Positions 33,910 through 42,723 of a DNA stretch of 49,943 bases are shown one piece after another (positions within the stretch are counted from its first letter, which is position 1; each line of letters opens with the position of its first letter). The translations under genes and the position numbers were made by a program. The notes beneath the pieces were generated by a model. The model worked only from the letters and a program-made list of their open reading frames with translations. It was not told the origin of the DNA and did not search any database. This stretch comes from JAIQET01 sp035542575 (GTDB lineage Bacteria > Acidobacteriota > Terriglobia > Terriglobales > Acidobacteriaceae): assembly GCA_035542575.1 (NCBI GenBank), contig DATKLE010000040.1, positions 1 to 49,943 of the forward strand, given 5' to 3'.

Positions 33910-34881
33910 GTGAACATCGCCCAGGACGTCACCGAACTCATCGGCCGCACCCCGCTGGTTTATTTGAACAAGGTTGCAGCTGGCTGTCCGGCTAAGGTGG
34001 CCGCCAAGCTGGAGAGCTTCAATCCCTGCAACAGCGTGAAAGACCGCATCGGCGTCAGCATGATTGTTGAAGCCGAGCGCGCGGGAAAAATTCAACCCGG
34101 CAAGACCGTGCTGATCGAGCCCACCAGCGGCAACACGGGAATCGGCCTGGCATTCACGGCAGCGGTCAAGGGTTATCGCCTGATTCTCACCATGCCCGAC
34201 ACCATGAGCATGGAGCGCCGCGTGTTGCTGATGGCGCTGGGAGCAGAGATCGTGCTGACCCCCGGCCCCAAGGGCATGAAGGCGGCGATCGCCAAGGCGC
34301 AAGAGCTGCAAGCGGAAACGCCCGGCGCGGTCATCCTGCAGCAGTTTGCCAATCCGGCCAATCCCAAGATTCATCGCGAGACCACGGGCCCGGAAATCTG
34401 GGAGGACACCGACGGCAAAGTTGACATTCTCGTGTCGGGGGTCGGCACCGGGGGCACGTTGACCGGCGTGACGGAGTACATCCGCCCCAAGAAGCCGAGC
34501 TTTAGAGTGGTGGCCGTCGAGCCCACCGACAGCCCCGTGCTCTCCGGAGGCCAGCCCAGTCCGCACAAGATTCAGGGCATCGGCGCCGGTTTTGTGCCGG
34601 AGGTTCTGCGTACCGATTTCATTGACGAGGTGATTACGGTGACGACCGACGACTCGGTGAACATGGCGCGCCGCCTGGCTCGCGAAGAAGGTTTGCTGGT
34701 GGGGATTTCCTGCGGAGCCGCGGCTCACGCAGCCATCGAAGTCGCGAAGCGCCCCGAAAATGCCGGGAAACTGATCGTCGTGGTGCTGCCCGACTTTGGC
34801 GAGCGCTACCTGAGCACTATACTTTTTGAGGGCCTGCGCACTGAGGCCCAACAGATGGCCACCGCTGCCGTGCCGGTATGA
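33910..34881 (+). CDS. cysK: Cysteine synthase A (O-acetylserine sulfhydrylase)
   Basis: PLP enzyme forming cysteine from O-acetylserine and sulfide in the cytoplasm. The 323-residue product has ELIGRTPLVYLNKV, the Schiff-base Lys in NPCNSVKDRIGVSM (Lys44), the substrate loop PTSGNTGIGLAF, and GVGTGGTLTGVTEYI for phosphate binding. It lacks the extra domains of cystathionine beta-synthase. Start is GTG with AAGGAG seven bases ahead. It overlaps cysE by ATGA, so the two members of the cysteine synthase complex are translationally coupled. Confidence 0.96.
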   Translation: MNIAQDVTELIGRTPLVYLNKVAAGCPAKVAAKLESFNPCNSVKDRIGVSMIVEAERAGKIQPGKTVLIEPTSGNTGIGLAFTAAVKGYRLILTMPDTMSMERRVLLMALGAEIVLTPGPKGMKAAIAKAQELQAETPGAVILQQFANPANPKIHRETTGPEIWEDTDGKVDILVSGVGTGGTLTGVTEYIRPKKPSFRVVAVEPTDSPVLSGGQPSPHKIQGIGAGFVPEVLRTDFIDEVITVTTDDSVNMARRLAREEGLLVGISCGAAAHAAIEVAKRPENAGKLIVVVLPDFGERYLSTILFEGLRTEAQQMATAAVPV

Positions 34882-35591
34882 TTGGTTTCTTCAAGTCGGT
34901 CCGCGAGGACATCGCTGCAGTCTTTGAACGCGACCCCGCCGCCCGTTCCTATTTGGAAGTCCTGCTTTGTTACCCGGGGCTGCATGCCCTCTGGTTTCAC
35001 CGGGTAAACCACTGGCTGTGGCGGCATGGGATGCGCTTCCTGGCAAGATTCTTCTCCCAGTGCGCCCGCCTTCTTACTGGGATCGAAATCCATCCCGGCG
35101 CCCAGATCGGTCGTCGCCTGTTCATCGATCACGGTATGGGAGTGGTGATCGGCGAAACCACGATCATCGGGGATGACGTCACCCTGTTCCAGGGTGTGAC
35201 CCTCGGCGGCACCGGCAAAGAGCACGGCAAGCGGCACCCGACGCTCGCGAACAATGTCACGGTTGGCGCCGGGGCTAGAATTCTGGGCAATATCACCATC
35301 GGCGAGAACTGCCGTGTGGGCGCGGGCTCGGTGCTGCTGCGCTCCGTGCCCGACAACTCGACCATTGTCGGCGTCCCCGGACACATTGTTTTGCGCCACG
35401 GGAAGCGCGTGGTCATTACCGATCCCAAAGACATCAGCGATCCACTGTCGGACGTATTCATCAAGCTGGCCGCCGAGGTCCACGAACTCCGCGAGAAGCT
35501 GCAGGAGCACACCCAGGCTGTGTTGGCTCCCGAGCCGGATCTCGAAATCGACAAGGATTGGGATTCGGTGACGGACGGGGCGGGGATTTAG
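34878..35591 (+). CDS. cysE: Serine O-acetyltransferase
   Basis: Acetylates L-serine with acetyl-CoA, the committed step of cysteine synthesis. The 237-residue protein has the N-terminal helical domain (MIGFFKSVREDIAAVFERDP) and a left-handed beta-helix of hexapeptide repeats (about 70-190) with catalytic landmarks IHPGAQIGRRLFIDHGMGVV, GVTLGGTGK and RHPTLANNVTVGAGARILG. The last ~55 residues form a charged tail. CysE usually binds CysK through a C-terminal Ile, and this protein does end in Ile (TDGAGI), consistent with a cysteine synthase complex. ATG overlaps the cysK stop. Confidence 0.96.
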   Translation: MIGFFKSVREDIAAVFERDPAARSYLEVLLCYPGLHALWFHRVNHWLWRHGMRFLARFFSQCARLLTGIEIHPGAQIGRRLFIDHGMGVVIGETTIIGDDVTLFQGVTLGGTGKEHGKRHPTLANNVTVGAGARILGNITIGENCRVGAGSVLLRSVPDNSTIVGVPGHIVLRHGKRVVITDPKDISDPLSDVFIKLAAEVHELREKLQEHTQAVLAPEPDLEIDKDWDSVTDGAGI

Positions 35592-35611
35592 CCGCGGTGC
35601 CGGCGCTTCCT

Positions 35612-35651
35612 GGTGCCTTGGCACCTGAGACCCCAGACCTGAAACCTTGAA
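35612..35651. repeat. Small hairpin plus CCTGAGACC-type direct repeats
   Basis: ggtgccttggcacc is a perfect 5-bp-arm hairpin, directly followed by iterations related to gagacc/cagacc/gaaacc. It occupies the gap between cysE and the glycosyltransferase. There is no T-run. Confidence 0.5.
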
Positions 35652-35693
35652 CGTCATTTTGGCAATGTCCTCTCCGGGTTTATCCTCTCTCCC

Positions 35694-36509
35694 GTGACTC
35701 TCTCGGTCGTCATCATCACCTACAACGAGGAAGCCAATATCGGGCGAACGCTGGAGAGCGTCCAGCCTCTGCTCCATGACCCTCGGGGAGATCCTGGTGG
35801 GGATGATGTCATTGTCGTCGATTCAGGTTCCACGGATCGCACCGTGGATATCGCAACGTCTTTCGGCGCGAGGGTTTTCGTCGAGGACTGGAAAGGCTAT
35901 GCGGCACAAAAGAATTGCGCGATTGAGAGAGCCAGTGGCCGCTGGATTCTAAGCCTGGATGCGGATGAGGCTTTGAGTCCAGAGTTGGTTCAAGAGATTA
36001 GGAAGGCTATAGCGCATCAGGACGGGTTGCGTTTTAAAGCTCCGAGTGACAGCCCACAATTTGTGGACGGATTTGCAATCCCGCGAAAGAACTTCTTCAT
36101 GCATCGATGGATTAAGCATGGGGGTTTCTATCCGGATCGCAAGGTCAGACTCTTTCTACGGGGTAAAGGTCGGTTTGGGATGCGACCTGTCCACGAGACG
36201 GCACACATCGACGGAAGATCGGAAAATCTACACGCACCGATCGTCCATCACTCCTACCCCACGCTCTCAGATTTTCTCGACCACATGAACCGCTACTCCT
36301 CGCTCGGCGCCGAGATGGTGGTAGCTAAGGGCCCGGCGCGCTTCAGCGTGATCAACATCGTTTTGCGGCCCTGGCTCACTTTTATCTACAACTATTTCTT
36401 CCGCCTCGGTTTCCTCGACGGCCGCGAAGGCCTGCTGCTGCACCTCTACCACGCGGTTTATGTCTCCTGGAAATACGCGAAAGCGTGGGAGCTGGGACGA
36501 CAGAAGTAA
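35694..36509 (+). CDS. Family 2 glycosyltransferase (WaaE/KdtX-like)
   Basis: A 271-residue GT-A fold glycosyltransferase, probably acting at the inner membrane on LPS core or a related glycan. Visible: SVVIITYNEEANIGRTLESV (nucleotide binding), VIVVDSGSTDRTVDIA, the EDWKGYAAQKNCAIE signature shared with WaaE/KdtX enzymes, and the DxD motif in LSLDADEAL. Residues about 205-255 are amphipathic to hydrophobic (INIVLRPWLTFIYNYFF), a likely membrane-association segment. The start is GTG. The middle third (about 35960-36260) uses noticeably more A/T-ending codons than neighbouring genes, perhaps a sign of transfer or of a diversifying region. No partner glycan genes are adjacent. Confidence 0.9.
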   Translation: MTLSVVIITYNEEANIGRTLESVQPLLHDPRGDPGGDDVIVVDSGSTDRTVDIATSFGARVFVEDWKGYAAQKNCAIERASGRWILSLDADEALSPELVQEIRKAIAHQDGLRFKAPSDSPQFVDGFAIPRKNFFMHRWIKHGGFYPDRKVRLFLRGKGRFGMRPVHETAHIDGRSENLHAPIVHHSYPTLSDFLDHMNRYSSLGAEMVVAKGPARFSVINIVLRPWLTFIYNYFFRLGFLDGREGLLLHLYHAVYVSWKYAKAWELGRQK

Positions 36510-36521
36510 TCAGCTGAACTC

Positions 36522-36708
36522 TGTCGTCCCGAGCGAAGCTCGAACCGCACCCCAGCGCGGCGAGAGCGAGTCGAGAGCCTGCCCTGAGCCTGCCGAAGGG
36601 GACCTTGTGTTTCCAGGCCGGGCATCCGACCCGGGCAGGCAGAACACAAGGTCCCTCGACTCCGCGGGATCTTCGCTGCGCGAATCTCCCGCTCCGCTCG
36701 GGATGACA
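36522..36708. repeat. Large nested inverted repeat, TGTCRTCCCGAGCG family
   Basis: Outer arms tgtcgtcccgagcgaagc (36522-36539) and its near complement (36691-36708) enclose an inner exact pair gggaccttgtgtt (36599-36611) / its complement (36643-36655), with a further ccgggc/cccggg centre. The whole can fold into one long interrupted hairpin of about 190 bases. It contains gccctgagcctgccgaaggg, related to the elements at 42681-42704 and 46237-46393. It fills the gap between two convergent genes and encodes no protein. Confidence 0.8.
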
Positions 36709-36719
36709 AAGTTGGGGAG

Positions 36720-37073
36720 CTATCCGGCTCTTGTCCCGTCCGGCACTGGCGTTTCTGGCACCGCTAGCACCGGCCGCAGCCCGTCGGCATAGCCAATGTC
36801 GAACAGCATCCCTTCGGACACCACGCCGCGCATCTTGCGCGGCTCCAGGTTCACCACAAACAGCGCCTGGCGGCCCTCGATCTCTCGAGGATCGGAACGT
36901 TCCTGCTTCATCCCGGCGATGATGGTCCGCTCGTGGTCGCCGAAACTGACTCGCAACTGCATCAGTTTGTCAGAACCTGGTACATCTGCCACGGAGCGAA
37001 TGGTGCCTACCCGAATATCCACCTGGTTGAGGACGTCAAGCGATATGACCGGCTTGATGGCAGCGGGAGTCAT
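36720..37073 (-). CDS. tRNA-binding (EMAP/CsaA-like) OB-fold protein
   Basis: A 117-residue standalone tRNA-binding domain like CsaA or the C-terminal domain of methionyl-tRNA synthetase. Motifs: LNQVDIRVGTIRSVADVPGS, KLMQLRVSFG, RTIIAGMKQ and the loop VNLEPRKMRGVVSEGMLFD. CsaA has been proposed to have export-chaperone activity. The MetRS beta domain binds tRNA as a dimer. Which role applies here is not decided, and no metG is nearby. The C-terminus (VPETPVPDGTRAG) is Pro-rich and ends 12 bases from the palindromic element. ATG 37073 is the natural start. Confidence 0.88.
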   Translation of the reverse strand: MTPAAIKPVISLDVLNQVDIRVGTIRSVADVPGSDKLMQLRVSFGDHERTIIAGMKQERSDPREIEGRQALFVVNLEPRKMRGVVSEGMLFDIGYADGLRPVLAVPETPVPDGTRAG

Positions 37074-37112
37074 GCCGTCATTCTAAAGGCTCTGTGAATA
37101 CCCCCTTTTCAT

Positions 37113-37140
37113 CTCCGTGTCTCTGTGACTCCGTGGTGAA
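37113..37140 (+). repeat. Solitary right arm (CTCCGTGT-CTCTGTGA-CTCCGTGGT) in mutase leader
   Basis: Three modules ctccgtgt, ctctgtga, ctccgtggt followed by gaa. The last module and the gaa match the right arm at 45327-45354. No left arm lies upstream. It ends 38 bases before the mutase start codon. Confidence 0.8.
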
Positions 37141-37178
37141 TATGCCTTATCATTACAGGTTAGATCGATGGGGTGACC

Positions 37179-38975
<1,797 letters not shown>

Positions 38976-38982
38976 GCGGACG

Positions 38983-40098
38983 CTACTTCTTCTTTTTCGA
39001 GACTGAGTCGAAGAACTTGATTAGGTCACCGGCGATAGCTCTTCCAACCCAAGCATTGCTCCATCCGCTCATCGCCCAGCTCCCCCCTTTAGTGTCTGAC
39101 CAGAGTTCAACCTCTGACTGATGGTCCTTCAGCGTCGCAGTGGCTTGATTACCCGCGCCGGTTGCCACGTCGAGCTGACCAGTCTGTACAACTTCCAAGA
39201 CCAAGTCCGCTTGCTCTGGAGAGGTCACCACCGTCAATCGTCCCCACTTGAGCAGCTTCTTGCTTATCTCGCTTCTGAGTACGGGGCTGCCGTTTCGCAT
39301 CCAAACATATATCGTTTTAGCGCTGACCATGACTTCTTCAACGGAGCGCGTTTGGGCGCGATGCGGAGGCTCCATCTTGCTGCCCGGTGTTTGCTCCCCG
39401 GAGTCTGTGGATTGGAGACTCTCAAAAGAAACCGGCGCCTGCGAAGATGAGACCAGTGGTTTGCTTTGGTTGATGGGTATAGCGAAATTCAGATTCTGGC
39501 TAACGCTAGGGTTGACTTGCCATTCAATCACGCCTATGACAGTCCCATCGGAAGTCTGGAGCAGCGGTCCGCCGCTGTTTCCGTGCGAAACTGGGACAGT
39601 AGTTTGAATCCAGGACTTGCCCTCTGATTCTCGGATGCCACTTATTATCCCATCGGAGACACTGTTCTCGAGGCCGAGAGGACTGCCGATTGCGACCACA
39701 TGTTCTCCGATTTCCAGCTTGTCTGAGTCACCCAGCTGAAGAAACGGTAGGCCTTTCCCCGAGACTTTCAGGAGGGCTAGGTCCTTATCCTTGTCATATG
39801 CCAGCACCGTGTCGACCCCGAAAAACGCACCGTTTGACAGTTTGGCGACCGCCGAGTGTGCTCCTTGTATGACGTGATAATTTGTCAGGATTTTTCCATC
39901 GCTAGAAACCAAGAAACCGCTCCCAATCGAGGTTTCCTTGCCCTTCGAGTCAGCGATGACGATCAGCACTACAGCATCAGAACTCTTCTTCACTATCCCC
40001 GTGACGGTTTGTTCTAGGTTCTGAGCATGTAGCAAAGGGAGGGCTGACAGCAGAAGCGTCAGACCCATGACTGGGGAAATAAGAAAAAATCGGGTCAC
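38983..40098 (-). CDS. HtrA-like (S1C) serine protease without PDZ domain
   Basis: A 371-residue exported trypsin-like protease: signal peptide (cut near LLHAQ), catalytic triad His75 (LTNYHVI), Asp106 (DKDLALL) and Ser175 (HGNSGGPL). Where HtrA proteins carry PDZ domains this one has a Ser/Gln-rich linker (about 215-255) and a different C-terminal domain (about 258-365: AKTIYVWMRNGSPVLRSEIS, ADLVLEVVQTG, ELWSDTKGGSWAMSG). That domain resembles small surface domains I have seen in acidobacterial hypothetical proteins, function unknown. Base composition is markedly lower in GC (about half) than the flanking genes, and the strand is opposite, so recent acquisition is likely. GTG start. Confidence 0.88.
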   Translation of the reverse strand: MTRFFLISPVMGLTLLLSALPLLHAQNLEQTVTGIVKKSSDAVVLIVIADSKGKETSIGSGFLVSSDGKILTNYHVIQGAHSAVAKLSNGAFFGVDTVLAYDKDKDLALLKVSGKGLPFLQLGDSDKLEIGEHVVAIGSPLGLENSVSDGIISGIRESEGKSWIQTTVPVSHGNSGGPLLQTSDGTVIGVIEWQVNPSVSQNLNFAIPINQSKPLVSSSQAPVSFESLQSTDSGEQTPGSKMEPPHRAQTRSVEEVMVSAKTIYVWMRNGSPVLRSEISKKLLKWGRLTVVTSPEQADLVLEVVQTGQLDVATGAGNQATATLKDHQSEVELWSDTKGGSWAMSGWSNAWVGRAIAGDLIKFFDSVSKKKK

Positions 40099-40234
40099 AG
40101 ATTGTTCCTATAAGCCTTTGCAGCAGGCGTGGGAGGAACGTCACTGTATTTTCCCACCCAACTACCAGTGATGCAAGGACGCCGTGCGAGATACTACAAG
40201 CTGACGACGAGAGCAACGGCAAGATACTGACATG

Positions 40235-40627
40235 TCAGAACTGCTGGACGGCCAACCTGGATAGATACACTCGCTCCGAAACGCTGGGCGCTCTCCTCAA
40301 CTTCGAGGCAATCTCCAAGGCGGTAACAGGCGTTAGACCGATTTCCTCCAAGAACGCCACCAGTTTCGTTCCGCCACGCACGTAATTGGGTTTCCTAGAA
40401 CCGCCGCTACCGGTAGGTCCCACAGGGGCAATAAATACCACAAATTCAGGCTCACCTCCGGACCGTGGAGGTTTGGAATGCAAGACGTGCACAAAGGCGT
40501 CCATCTTGTCCATCCTTTCGCGTAAGAATTCCGCGAACAACGACGAAATACTCTGTCCCGACTCGGCCTGCACGCCCTGCAGCAGTCGGAGGTCGCTTTC
40601 GCGAACGTAAATAGTCTTGTTGGGCAT
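40235..40627 (-). CDS. Ribbon-helix-helix-like DNA-binding protein, function unknown
   Basis: A 130-residue protein whose N-terminus reads as a ribbon-helix-helix domain: MPNKTIYVRESDLRLLQGVQ (strand, then helix 1), then SGQSISSLFAEFLRERMDKM (helix 2). The middle (about 65-90) is Gly/Pro-rich, and the C-terminus (TKLVAFLEEIGLTPVTALEI, APSVSERVYLSRLAVQQF) looks helical. I chose the ATG at 40627. The open frame extends 13 residues upstream through an AT-rich palindrome that is more likely an operator. No toxin partner is adjacent. It is divergent from a second ribbon-helix-helix gene 166 bases away. GC content is lower than average, as in the neighbouring protease. Confidence 0.72.
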   Translation of the reverse strand: MPNKTIYVRESDLRLLQGVQAESGQSISSLFAEFLRERMDKMDAFVHVLHSKPPRSGGEPEFVVFIAPVGPTGSGGSRKPNYVRGGTKLVAFLEEIGLTPVTALEIASKLRRAPSVSERVYLSRLAVQQF

Positions 40628-40640
40628 TGCGGCTATGATT

Positions 40641-40660
40641 ACACATATATGTATACGTGT
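40641..40660 (-). promoter_or_regulatory. AT-rich 20-bp near-palindrome, likely autoregulatory operator
   Basis: acacatatatgtatacgtgt is symmetric at 16 of 20 positions and contains TATA-rich sequence suited to a -10 box on the minus strand. It lies 14 bases before the start codon of the ribbon-helix-helix gene. Proteins of this class usually repress their own promoter by binding such palindromes. Confidence 0.55.
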
Positions 40661-40770
40661 TAACAAGAAAGACGCCAGGGCGTGCTGTCATGGGTGGCAG
40701 CCATCCTGGAAGGCCATGGGCGAGGGCACCGCACCACACCGGCATCGCGCTTGTACCGTGGTATTACTGG

Positions 40771-40793
40771 TATAAAGGTTTAACGGTTCCGTT
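40771..40793 (+). promoter_or_regulatory. Extended -10 promoter and AACGGTTCCGTT palindrome
   Basis: TATAAA at 40771-40776 is preceded by TGG, giving an extended -10. The perfect palindrome aacggttccgtt (40782-40793) abuts the ATG at 40794, so the transcript would have a leader of about ten bases and no ribosome-binding site. The palindrome overlies the expected transcription start and is a good repressor site candidate. Confidence 0.5.
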
Positions 40794-41060
40794 ATGCTCC
40801 GACCCTTCAACGGCCACATTCACGTGCGCCTTCCCTCGAGGGTCCACGAAGAGGTTGCCAAAGAAGCCTTCGAGAAAGGAACCTCCATCAGCGGGATCTT
40901 TGCCCAGGCGCTGGCTGTGCGGCGGGCGCTGCGGAAGGTCAATCCCTGGAAGTCGATTGCCGAAGTGCAGGCTGCGAATCGTGGGGTTTCCAGGCAGGAA
41001 ATCGAGCTCGCCGTGGCCAAGGCGGTGAAGACAGCGAGAAAGGGTCGGCGTCGACGCTGA
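40794..41060 (+). CDS. Small ribbon-helix-helix protein, orphan antitoxin-like
   Basis: An 88-residue basic protein: ribbon-helix-helix N-terminus (GHIHVRLPSRVHEEVAKEAF, then GTSISGIFAQALAVRRALRK) and a helical C-terminus (NPWKSIAEVQAANRGVSRQE, AVAKAVKTARKGRRRR). The layout, DNA-binding fold plus a short partner-binding tail, is that of type II antitoxins such as VapB. No toxin gene follows: the next gene is a sulfotransferase on the other strand. It is therefore an orphan antitoxin or a plain regulator. The ATG follows a palindrome directly, which suggests near-leaderless translation. Confidence 0.72.
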   Translation: MLRPFNGHIHVRLPSRVHEEVAKEAFEKGTSISGIFAQALAVRRALRKVNPWKSIAEVQAANRGVSRQEIELAVAKAVKTARKGRRRR

Positions 41061-41090
41061 CACGGCCCACCGGGTCTGACCACAGGGCCG

Positions 41091-41116
41091 GACAGCCGGG
41101 GCGGCTGTCCCTACGT
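41091..41116. repeat. Palindromic repeat ACAGCCG-GGCGGCTGT + CCCTACGT, copy 1
   Basis: acagccgg/gcggctgt palindrome followed by ccctacgt. The 25 bases 41092-41116 recur at 41890-41914 with one mismatch. Both copies flank the sulfotransferase gene in the same orientation. Confidence 0.85.
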
Positions 41117-41136
41117 GGCCCCTGCCACTGCTCACA

Positions 41137-41161
41137 CGCGGGCGAGAGCGCCCGCGCCACA
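41137..41161. repeat. 25-bp palindromic repeat (CGCGGGCG...CGCCCGCG + CCACA), copy 2
   Basis: Identical to 30574-30598 except for four central bases. It lies five bases beyond the sulfotransferase stop codon and 20 bases from another palindrome family. Confidence 0.85.
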
Positions 41162-41166
41162 TTGTT

Positions 41167-41739
41167 CTACCCCTCCTGCTTCTGCCTTTGCCGGTACAGC
41201 GCCTGGTCCACCTGCCGCGCCATGGCGTCCACATCCAACGTGACTCCGAGGAACTTCGCCACGCTTTCCGCCGTCTCTCGCGGCTCGCGCAGGACCTGGT
41301 GGTAGTTCAGGCGCAGCACGGCGATGTGCGGTTTGCCATTGAGCCACGTATGGACATCGTACAGGTGGTCGCGGAAGGCGCGGGTCACTGCCGAAGTGTC
41401 CACGGCGGCATCGTAGGTCCCGCGGCGACGCAGCATTTCGTCCTGCGAAGCCATGACCTCGGGCAGCGGCCGCTGCATGAAGATCACGCGGTAGTCGTGG
41501 CCGGCGGGAAGCGAGAGGAGAAGCTGCGAGATGACTTTGACCACCTTGCCTTCCGCCTCAGCCATGATGGCCGGCTCTTTGGGAAGCTGCTTGATGCGCT
41601 CCCACTCCAGATAGCCCTTGGGATTGTCGGTGTCGGCCTGGCGTTCGCCGTCGGAGAGAACAGGCATGCCGCCGGCAGCGAGCATCTGCATCATCAGGGA
41701 GGTGCCGGAGCGGGGAAGGCCAGAAACAATGGTGATCAT
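41167..41739 (-). CDS. Sulfotransferase-family protein
   Basis: A 190-residue P-loop protein. ITIVSGLPRSGTSLMMQML is the 5'-phosphosulfate (PAPS) binding loop of sulfotransferases, and VIFMQRPLPEVMASQDEMLR matches the 3'-phosphate region (the usual R-P-x-E-V-x-x-S pattern). It is shorter than typical sulfotransferases (250-350), so the acceptor part is minimal. The acceptor is unknown. Relatives of this compact form occur in many bacteria without assigned substrate. It is bracketed by two copies of the same 25-bp palindrome (41091 and 41890), which raises the possibility that it moved as a unit. Confidence 0.85.
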   Translation of the reverse strand: MITIVSGLPRSGTSLMMQMLAAGGMPVLSDGERQADTDNPKGYLEWERIKQLPKEPAIMAEAEGKVVKVISQLLLSLPAGHDYRVIFMQRPLPEVMASQDEMLRRRGTYDAAVDTSAVTRAFRDHLYDVHTWLNGKPHIAVLRLNYHQVLREPRETAESVAKFLGVTLDVDAMARQVDQALYRQRQKQEG

Positions 41740-41889
41740 GAGTCCTTTGGTTGGAACCGTGCAGTATAAACATTTCGCGTGGAGTTGGGGTAGCAGGGCT
41801 GCGTTTTGAGGTCACAAATTGTGATCTCAAACGGGCGGCCGCGTTATTGCTTAACGCCCACTGGCCCGGGACCTCCCTTCGCTCGCTGC

Positions 41890-41914
41890 ACAGCCGAGGC
41901 GGCTGTCCCTACGT
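41890..41914. repeat. Palindromic repeat ACAGCCG-GGCGGCTGT + CCCTACGT, copy 2
   Basis: One mismatch to 41092-41116, same orientation. It lies 13 bases before a solitary modular arm, so two repeat families are stacked ahead of the DNA glycosylase gene. Confidence 0.85.
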
Positions 41915-41926
41915 CGTAGGAACTTT

Positions 41927-41954
41927 CTCTGCGTCTCCGTGCCCCCGAGGTGAA
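41927..41954 (+). repeat. Solitary right arm (CTCTGCGT-CTCCGTGC-CCCCGAGGT) before glycosylase
   Basis: Modules ctctgcgt, ctccgtgc and a degraded ctccgtggt (two changes), followed by gaa. Interestingly the first module belongs to the ctctgcg family of 17933-17961 and the second to the ctccgtg family of 45327-45351, so this arm looks like a hybrid. It ends 12 bases before the start codon. Confidence 0.7.
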
Positions 41955-41966
41955 TCCAATACCGCC

Positions 41967-42566
41967 ATGCGCAAAGCCATTCGGCATCTCCAACAAGCCG
42001 ACCCTGTCTTGTCAGCAATCATCGAGCATGTGGGGCCGTACAAGATCAACTACGACGAGCCCTCCTTCGCCAGCCTGGCGGAGGCCATCGTGTACCAGCA
42101 ACTGCATGGCAAGGCGGCAGCGACCATCTTCAGGCGCCTGACCGACCTGGCCGGCTTGCCGCTCACGCCTCAGGGAATTCTCAAGCTCTCCGAGGCGCAA
42201 ATGCGCGGCGTCGGTCTCTCCAAGCAGAAGCTGAGCTATCTGCGCGACCTGGCGGCCAAGGCGCAGTCGGGCGAGGTTGATTTTGCGAGCCTTCCCGCGC
42301 TTCCCGACGACAAAGTCGTCAAAGAACTGACCAAGATCAAGGGCATTGGGGTGTGGACGGCCCACATGTTCTTAATGTTCTCCCTGCGCCGCCCCAACGT
42401 GCTGCCCACGGGCGATCTGGGTATCCAGATGGCCATCCGCAAGCACTACCGCAAGCGCAAGCTGCCCAAGCCGGCGCAGATGGAGAAGATCGCCCGCCCG
42501 TGGGAGCCCTACCGCACCGTGGCCTGCTGGTATCTGTGGCGCAGCATGGATATCAAAACCCTGTAA
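41967..42566 (+). CDS. 3-methyladenine DNA glycosylase II (AlkA-type HhH-GPD)
   Basis: Base-excision repair enzyme of the helix-hairpin-helix superfamily that removes alkylated bases. The 199-residue product has EPSFASLAEAIVYQQLHGKA (helical core), the hairpin LTKIKGIGVWTAHMFLMFSL and the catalytic Asp in NVLPTGDLGIQMAI. It lacks the N-terminal Ada/AlkA beta domain and the iron-sulfur Cys of EndoIII/MutY, as in the short AlkA form. The ATG at 41967 is used. The upstream frame is read from repeats. YRTVACWYLWRSMD near the end is the usual C-terminal helix. Confidence 0.92.
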   Translation: MRKAIRHLQQADPVLSAIIEHVGPYKINYDEPSFASLAEAIVYQQLHGKAAATIFRRLTDLAGLPLTPQGILKLSEAQMRGVGLSKQKLSYLRDLAAKAQSGEVDFASLPALPDDKVVKELTKIKGIGVWTAHMFLMFSLRRPNVLPTGDLGIQMAIRKHYRKRKLPKPAQMEKIARPWEPYRTVACWYLWRSMDIKTL

Positions 42567-42571
42567 CTGCG

Positions 42572-42648
42572 ATTTTCGATTGCCAATTTCCGACTGCCGA
42601 TTGAATGTGAACGCAGGCACGCTTCCAAATCGGCAATTTCCAATCGAA
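42572..42648. repeat. Inverted repeat of CGATTGCCAATTTCC modules
   Basis: Left part cgattgccaatttccgac (from 42577), then tgccgatt. Right part aatcggcaatttccaatcg (42628-42646) is largely its complement, again with modules rearranged. It fills the gap after the glycosylase stop and encodes no protein. Confidence 0.7.
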
Positions 42649-42680
42649 GATTGGCCATAGCCTTCGTCTCTCGGAGCTCG

Positions 42681-42704
42681 CCTGAGCATGGTCGAAGGGT
42701 GTCC
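42681..42704. repeat. Fragment of the CCTGAGC...GTCGAAGGG repeat family
   Basis: cctgagcatggtcgaagggt, followed by gtcc, lies 20 bases before the B12-subunit start codon. It shares the ctgagc...tcgaagg core with 46237-46393 and cctgagcctgccgaagggg in 36522-36708. Confidence 0.6.
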
Positions 42705-42723
42705 TTTGTGGTTAAATGAGGGC

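Noticed and set aside
40794..41060. Complete toxin-antitoxin module
   Set aside because: Only the antitoxin-like ribbon-helix-helix gene is present. No PIN, RelE, MazF or HicA-like frame lies on either side.
41091..41914. Insertion sequence around the sulfotransferase
   Set aside because: No transposase gene and the flanking repeats are direct, not terminal inverted. Kept only as a repeat observation.
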